Origin: Akkermansiaceae bacterium UBA5020
GTDB taxonomy: Bacteria > Verrucomicrobiota > Verrucomicrobiia > Verrucomicrobiales > DEV007
Direction: 5' to 3'
Assembly: GCA_002396885.1 (NCBI GenBank)
Contig: DGXY01000128.1
Coordinates: 18,547-62,441, forward strand
Length of the DNA: 43,895 bases
Position numbers and translations under genes: made by a program. Each line of letters begins with the position of its first letter. Position 1 is the first letter of the stretch. Positions 39,343 through 43,895 of this stretch are shown piece after piece. Under the pieces are notes generated by a model. The model ran no database searches. It saw only the letters and a program-made list of their open reading frames with translations, and was not told where the DNA came from.

Positions 39343-42144
39343 ATGCCCCCGATCACACGCCTCTTCGCCTCTCTGCTTCCCTTCCTGGCGGGCGTCTTCG
39401 CCACTGCCGCACCGGTCGAGCGTCCAAATATCCTCTTCATTCTCTCGGACGATCAGGACTGGACCGGACTCTCCGTGCGGATGCACCCGGATCTGCCGAA
39501 TTCAGCGAGCGATTTTTACCGCACGCCGAATCTGGAGAGGTTCGCCGCCCAGGGCATGCGCTTCAGCGCGGCGTATGCTCCGGCTCCGGTCTGTTCGCCG
39601 ACGCGGATCAGCCTGCAGACCGGCATGAGTCCGGCCAAGCTCGGCTGGACCAAGGCAGCACCTGCCGAGGAAGGGCACCGGCTCATCGAGGCGGACAACC
39701 GCAAATCGATCAGCCCTGACGAAACCACCATCGCCGAGATGCTGAAGACGGCAGGCTACGCGACGGCGCACTACGGCAAATGGCATCTCGCCGGCGGCGG
39801 TCCCGAGGCAAACGGCTACGACGAAAGCGACGGCGATACGGGCAACCGCGACGCCGACGCCCACGTCGATCCCAATCCGGTCGACCTCTTCGGCATGACG
39901 GAGCGGGCCACGGCATTCATGGAGAAGCAGAAGCAGGCCGGGAAACCGTTCTTCTTGCAGATGTCCTACTATGCGTTGCACCTGCCGGAAAACGCGCTGA
40001 AGTCGACGCGGGCCTTCTACGATGCCCAGCCTCCCGGGGCGATGCATTCGGACCCGGCGCGCGCCGCGATCACGACTGATCTCGACACGGCTGTGGGACG
40101 TTTGTTAGAGTCGCTTGATCGCCTCGAACTCGCGGGGAACACCTACGTGATTTACATGTCGGACAACGGCGCGGGAGGAAAAGGAGGTCTGCGTCCGCTC
40201 TCCGCGGGCAAGGGCGGCGTCTGGGAAGGCGGCATCCGAGTGCCCCTGATCGTGCGCGGCCCCGGCATCGCATCGGATTCCTGGTGCCACCAGCGCGTCG
40301 TCGGCTACGACTTTTTCCCCACCTTCTGCCGCTGGGCCGGAGTGAAAGAAGCCTTGCCCGAAGGCCTCGAGGGTGGAGACCTTTCGCCCTTGCTCTTCGA
40401 GGGGAGCCGCGAACCGGTGCGGCGGGCGCGCGAGGAGATGATCTTTCACTTCCCGCATTACCAGGGGGATACCCCGCATTCGGCCATCCTCTTGGGGAAC
40501 TACAAACTGCTGCACTTCTACGAGACGGGAGAGACGCGGCTCTTCAACCTCGCCGAAGACCTCGCGGAACGGAATGACCTGGGTGCGTCGCAACCGAAGA
40601 TCGCAGCCGATTTGAAGCAGCGTCTCGAGGCTTATCTGGCCGAGGTCGGAGCCTCACTGCCGCAACCGAACCCGGACTTCGATCCGGCGACGGAGCCCGC
40701 GGGAAAAGGTGGCGGCAAGGGAGGCAAGGGCAAGAAAGGGCGGGACCGCGTGGGACCGGCGTCCCGCCGATCATCGGAGAGTCCGGGGGCCAAGCAAGAG
40801 AATGACCGGCGGGACGCCGGTCCCACGGGGGCTGACCCCACGCCGCCCAACGTCGTCCTCTTCCTCATCGATGACATGGGCTGGCGCGACGTCGGGTTCG
40901 CCGGCAATCCGCACATCGACACGCCGAGCTGCGACCGTCTCGCCCGCGAGGGCATGGTTTTCACCCAGGCTTATGCGAGCGCCCCAAACTGCGCTCCGAC
41001 GCGGGCCTGTCTCATGAGCGGGCAATACACCCCGCGTCACGGTGTCTACACCGTCGTGGACGAACGCCACCTCCCGGGCTCACCCCATCACAAGGTCCTT
41101 GCGACGGAGAGCAGTGCCGAGCTGCCGACCGAGTCGGTCACGATCGCCGAATCCCTCCGCGCTGGGGGCTATGCCACGGGCATGATCGGCATGTGGAATC
41201 TCGGACGTGGCAAGAGTGGACCTTTCACTCCGACCGGTCAGGGCTTCGAGGTCTTCAAGGAACCGAAGAGCCTCGGATTTGAGAAAGACGCCTACCAGCG
41301 CGCCGACGGTGCCTATCTCAGCGACGAGTTCACCACCGCGGGCATCGAATGGATGGAGGCCAACCGCGAGCGCCCCTTCTTCCTCTACATGGCTTATCAC
41401 GATGTCCATGCCCCCTATGATCCCAAGCCGGAGCTGGCCGAAAAGTATCGGAAAAAATCCGAGGAGCTCGGTGTGGAGATCGATGCCGACCATGCCGCGA
41501 CGGTCGAAGCCCTCGACCAGAACGTCGGGCGCATCCTCGACTACCTCGACGAGAAGCGGCTCGCCGAAAATACGATCGTTCTTTTCACCTCGGACAACGG
41601 AGGCACCCGCCAATACACCGCTCCGCTGAATTCCGGGAAGGGTTCACTCTACGAGGGCGGCATCCGCGTGCCCTTCGTTCTCCGCGGGCCCGGTATCGCC
41701 GCGGGATTGGAAAGCGCCGAGCCGATTCTGAGCATGGACGTCTATCCGACACTGCTCGACTTCGCCGGGCTCGCCGCGCCGGAGTCGCACAGGCTCGACG
41801 GCGCGAGTCTGCGGCCCCTGCTTTCCGGAGAAGCCGGATCGCTCACCCGCGAACGGGTCTTCTGGCATTTCCCCTGTTATGTGGGAGGCAACGGTCCCAG
41901 CAGCGCGATGCGCCAGGGCGATTGGAAGATCATCGAGTTTTTCGAAAGTCAGGAAGTCGAGATCTACGACCTGTCGACGGATCCCGGGGAACAAAACGAC
42001 CTCGGGCGCGCGATGCCCGAAAAAGCGCAGGAGCTCGCATCCGCTCTCCACGCTTGGCAGGAGGAAACCGGGGCTTCGCGGCCGACGGACTTGAATCCAC
42101 GGTATGATGCTTCGATCCAGCGCGTCCGGGGAAAAGCGAGGTGA
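39343..42144 (+). CDS. Secreted double sulfatase with a REP-encoded linker
   Basis: 933 residues from the ATG at 39343, with ribosome-binding site GGGAGG eight bases upstream and signal peptide MPPITRLFASLLPFLAGVFATA. The first sulfatase domain (about 28-445) has NILFILSDDQ, the formylglycine motif CSPTR, YGKWHL, MSDNGAGG and GKGGVWEGGIRVP, all intact. A Gly/Lys-rich linker (about 450-468) and a REP-derived stretch (about 468-496) follow. The second sulfatase domain (about 500-925) has NVVLFLIDDMGW, CAPTR, TSDNGG and GKGSLYEGGIRVP, but its GKWHLG position reads GMWNLGRG: the active-site Lys and His are replaced by Met and Asn. The first domain should be active after formylglycine formation; the second may not be. 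Substrates are probably sulfated polysaccharides. No maturation enzyme is encoded nearby. Confidence 0.9.
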   Translation: MPPITRLFASLLPFLAGVFATAAPVERPNILFILSDDQDWTGLSVRMHPDLPNSASDFYRTPNLERFAAQGMRFSAAYAPAPVCSPTRISLQTGMSPAKLGWTKAAPAEEGHRLIEADNRKSISPDETTIAEMLKTAGYATAHYGKWHLAGGGPEANGYDESDGDTGNRDADAHVDPNPVDLFGMTERATAFMEKQKQAGKPFFLQMSYYALHLPENALKSTRAFYDAQPPGAMHSDPARAAITTDLDTAVGRLLESLDRLELAGNTYVIYMSDNGAGGKGGLRPLSAGKGGVWEGGIRVPLIVRGPGIASDSWCHQRVVGYDFFPTFCRWAGVKEALPEGLEGGDLSPLLFEGSREPVRRAREEMIFHFPHYQGDTPHSAILLGNYKLLHFYETGETRLFNLAEDLAERNDLGASQPKIAADLKQRLEAYLAEVGASLPQPNPDFDPATEPAGKGGGKGGKGKKGRDRVGPASRRSSESPGAKQENDRRDAGPTGADPTPPNVVLFLIDDMGWRDVGFAGNPHIDTPSCDRLAREGMVFTQAYASAPNCAPTRACLMSGQYTPRHGVYTVVDERHLPGSPHHKVLATESSAELPTESVTIAESLRAGGYATGMIGMWNLGRGKSGPFTPTGQGFEVFKEPKSLGFEKDAYQRADGAYLSDEFTTAGIEWMEANRERPFFLYMAYHDVHAPYDPKPELAEKYRKKSEELGVEIDADHAATVEALDQNVGRILDYLDEKRLAENTIVLFTSDNGGTRQYTAPLNSGKGSLYEGGIRVPFVLRGPGIAAGLESAEPILSMDVYPTLLDFAGLAAPESHRLDGASLRPLLSGEAGSLTRERVFWHFPCYVGGNGPSSAMRQGDWKIIEFFESQEVEIYDLSTDPGEQNDLGRAMPEKAQELASALHAWQEETGASRPTDLNPRYDASIQRVRGKAR
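40748..40772 (+). repeat. REP hairpin inside the double-sulfatase gene
   Basis: GTGGG box plus stem ACCGGCG, loop TCC, CGCCGAT (one mismatch). It encodes VGPASRR in frame. Confidence 0.8.
40804..40828 (-). repeat. REP hairpin inside the double-sulfatase gene, inverted copy
   Basis: Stem ACCGGCG, loop GGA, CGCCGGT, then CCCACG. It encodes DRRDAGPT in frame and pairs with 40748-40772 across a 31-base spacer. Confidence 0.8.
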
Positions 42145-42160
42145 GAAGGTTTCAGAATAT

Positions 42161-42195
42161 CGCCGACCCGCCGAATCCGGTTCGGTCGGGCGGCG
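42161..42195. terminator. Long GC hairpin between convergent genes (candidate bidirectional terminator)
   Basis: Arms CGCCG-a-CCCG-CCGAA and TTCGG-t-CGGG-CGGCG pair over 14 bp with one bulged base on each side and loop TCCGG. It lies between the sulfatase stop and the peroxiredoxin stop. There is no T-tract on either side, so intrinsic termination is uncertain. Confidence 0.45.
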
Positions 42196-42223
42196 CCTGA
42201 GCAAACCCGCAACGCCTGGGGGC

Positions 42224-42700
42224 TCAGTCCAGTGCCTCGAGCACCAGGTCGACGTGCTCGGCTGGCTTTACCTTGGGGAAGACGGCTTTCACGATGCCGT
42301 TCTCGTCGAGAACGAAGGTGGTGCGCTCGGTGCCCATGTAGGTTTTCCCATACATCGATTTTTCGACCCAGACCCCGTAGGCCTCGACCATGGTCTGTGC
42401 CTCGTCGCTGAGGAGAGGGAAGGGGAGTTCGTACTTCGCGATGAACTTGGCGTGTTTCCTGACGGGGTCGATGCTAATCCCGAAGACCTTGGCCCGGCGT
42501 GATAGTTCACCCCAGTGGTCGCGGATCTCGCAGGCCTGTGTCGTGCAGCCCGGCGTGTCGTCCTTCGGATAGAAGTAAAGGACGACCTTCGAGCCCTTCA
42601 GATCTGCGAGAGTGAGGCGGTCGTTTTCTCCGTAGCCGCCGCCGACGACGGGGAGGTCAAAATCGGGGGCTTTTTTTCCAAGAGCGGGTGTGGTGGACAT
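42224..42700 (-). CDS. bcp: Thioredoxin-dependent peroxiredoxin, Bcp/PrxQ type
   Basis: 158 residues from the ATG at 42700; nine upstream codons are open but unlike the family. LYFYPKDDTPGCTTQACEIRD holds the peroxidatic C52 and the resolving C57 in the C-x4-C arrangement of the Bcp/PrxQ class. FGISIDPVRKHAKFIAKYELPFPLLSDEAQTMVEAYGVW and RTTFVLDENGIVKAVF complete the thioredoxin-like fold. It reduces hydrogen peroxide and organic hydroperoxides in the cytoplasm using thioredoxin. It is convergent with the sulfatase gene and divergent from the MoxR gene across 123 bases. Confidence 0.92.
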   Translation of the reverse strand: MSTTPALGKKAPDFDLPVVGGGYGENDRLTLADLKGSKVVLYFYPKDDTPGCTTQACEIRDHWGELSRRAKVFGISIDPVRKHAKFIAKYELPFPLLSDEAQTMVEAYGVWVEKSMYGKTYMGTERTTFVLDENGIVKAVFPKVKPAEHVDLVLEALD

Positions 42701-42823
42701 GATTGTCGCGTTACGTCGCCCGGTCATCGGGTGGATTCAAGCCCCAGACGGGTGGATTTTCCCCTTTCCAGCCTCCACCGCCGCCCCTATCGTCCGGGAA
42801 TTCTTACCGATCGCTGTTTCCCC

Positions 42824-43843
42824 ATGCCCGACTCTCCCGCCCCCGCCACTCTCCAGGAAGACGATGTCGCCGCCATCGATCGCCTCCGAACGGCCTATGC
42901 CGATCTCCGGGGCGAACTCTCCAAGGTCATCGTCGGGCAGGACGCCGTGATCGAGCAGCTCGCGATCTGTCTTTTCGCCCGCGGTCACGCCCTCCTCATG
43001 GGCGTGCCGGGCCTGGCCAAGACGCTGCTCGTCTCGCGCCTCGCCGAGACGATGTCGCTGAGCTTTAGCCGCATCCAGTTCACCCCCGACCTGATGCCGA
43101 TGGACATCACCGGCACCGAAATCCTCCAGGACACCGGCACGGGTCGCCGCGAATTCGAATTCGCAAAGGGCCCCGTCTTCGCCAACATCGTCCTCGCCGA
43201 CGAAATCAACCGGGCTCCCTCGAAAACGCAGGCTGCGATGCTCGAGGCGATGCAGGAACACCGGGTCACCGTGGCGGGCCACAGCTTCGACCTGCACCCG
43301 CCCTTCTTTGTCCTCGCGACCCAGAACCCGATCGAGCAGGAAGGCACCTACCCGCTACCCGAGGCTCAGCTCGACCGTTTCATGTTCATGATCGGGGTCG
43401 ACTATCCCTCGCGTGAGGAAGAGCTCGAAATCGCGCGCACCACCACGGGCGAAACACCGCCGCGACTCAAATCCATCCTCACCGGAGAAGAAGTGATCCG
43501 CTTCCAACAGCTCGTCCGCCGCGTCCCCGTGCCGGATCATATCTATCAGCTCGCGGTCGATCTCGTGCGCCGGACCCGTCCCGACGAGGGTGAATCCCCC
43601 GATTGGCTCAAGCCGCTCATCGGTTGGGGAGCCGGACCCCGTGCCGTCCAGTATCTCATTCTCGGCGCCCGCGCCCGCGCCGCCCTCCAAGGCAGCTACA
43701 TGGTGCGTCAGGAAGATCTCGTCGAGATCGCCAGCCCCGTCCTGCGCCACCGCCTCATCAAAACCTTCACCGCCGAGTCCGAAGGCATCACGGCCAGATC
43801 GGTGATCGCGAGATTGGTGGAGGAGATCACGAAGGAAGGGTGA
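42824..43843 (+). CDS. MoxR-family AAA+ ATPase
   Basis: 339 residues from the ATG at 42824; the open frame upstream is antisense to the peroxiredoxin gene. Walker A is G60-VPGLAKT67, Walker B is IVLADEIN (about 122-129), and sensor 1 is FVLATQNPIEQEGTYPLPEAQLDRF, a MoxR signature. Also diagnostic are QFTPDLMPMDITGTEI and the C-terminal lid GAGPRAVQYLILGARARAAL. MoxR ATPases act as chaperones in maturation of metalloenzymes or surface complexes and normally precede genes for DUF58 and von Willebrand A-domain proteins, which would lie beyond the window edge. Confidence 0.93.
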   Translation: MPDSPAPATLQEDDVAAIDRLRTAYADLRGELSKVIVGQDAVIEQLAICLFARGHALLMGVPGLAKTLLVSRLAETMSLSFSRIQFTPDLMPMDITGTEILQDTGTGRREFEFAKGPVFANIVLADEINRAPSKTQAAMLEAMQEHRVTVAGHSFDLHPPFFVLATQNPIEQEGTYPLPEAQLDRFMFMIGVDYPSREEELEIARTTTGETPPRLKSILTGEEVIRFQQLVRRVPVPDHIYQLAVDLVRRTRPDEGESPDWLKPLIGWGAGPRAVQYLILGARARAALQGSYMVRQEDLVEIASPVLRHRLIKTFTAESEGITARSVIARLVEEITKEG

Positions 43844-43846
43844 TCC

Positions 43847-43895
43847 GGAGGTCGGAGGTCGGAGGTCGGAGGTCGGAAGTCGGAAGTCGGAAGTC
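43847..43895 (+). repeat. 7-bp tandem repeat at the window edge
   Basis: Seven perfect units: four GGAGGTC, then three GGAAGTC, beginning four bases after the MoxR stop and running off the window. The period is not a multiple of three, so it is probably non-coding, or a slippage site for the next gene. Confidence 0.9.

Overview
The window is GC-rich chromosomal DNA from a bacterium of the PVC superphylum, most likely a Verrucomicrobiota. The family content points there: paired DUF1501 and PSCyt1/DUF1549/DUF1553 (Planctomycete-type cytochrome) proteins, formylglycine-type sulfatases, LamG, YHYH and SGNH secreted proteins, a sigma factor with a membrane-anchored tail, and very large secreted proteins built from the GSATVTC-type repeats I associate with Verrucomicrobia. 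I cannot name the genus from sequence alone, and a planctomycete is the main alternative. I see no rRNA, tRNA or CRISPR array.

Positions 1-5.3 kb (minus strand) hold a truncated copy of the 3' end of a LamG gene, an ECF sigma factor fused to a membrane domain, a hotdog thioesterase and the full-length LamG gene. Positions 5.6-13.1 kb form a tight minus-strand operon led by an IclR-type regulator: IclR, cytochrome/DUF1549/DUF1553 protein, SGNH hydrolase, beta-propeller, DUF1501. Junctions overlap or are 12-19 bp. A second DUF1501 gene, a HicB/HicA-like toxin-antitoxin pair and a class C beta-lactamase-fold hydrolase follow up to 16.4 kb.

Positions 16.5-37.8 kb are the most unusual part. A 4941-residue secreted protein contains a YHYH domain, two DUF1566-type domains, a complete sulfatase domain, a complete metallophosphoesterase domain, an FGE-fold domain without the catalytic cysteines, and many Ig/Fn3/MBG-type spacers, including a roughly 570-residue internal duplication. 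Downstream lie a small secreted YcgQ-like protein and two overlapping genes that carry, as separate proteins, two modules found in the N-terminal quarter of the giant (the YHYH domain, there joined to a PEBP domain, and a DNxFxLYxNG module). Then come a REP/RAYT element and a CusRS-like two-component system. Upstream of both the giant and the two-gene unit are matching 11-bp-spaced direct repeats, about 40-45 nt before the start codon, the arrangement expected for an OmpR/PhoB-family regulator such as the one encoded here. I propose that these genes form one regulated extracellular system; the stimulus (metal, phosphate or other) is not determined.

Positions 37.8-43.9 kb hold a Tat-exported TIM-barrel-type protein, a double-sulfatase fusion whose linker is encoded by REP DNA, a Bcp-type peroxiredoxin, a MoxR ATPase and a 7-bp tandem repeat at the edge. 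REP hairpins have entered or border three other genes in this region: the signal-peptide region of the YHYH-PEBP gene, the RAYT 3' end, and the bases just before the response-regulator start.
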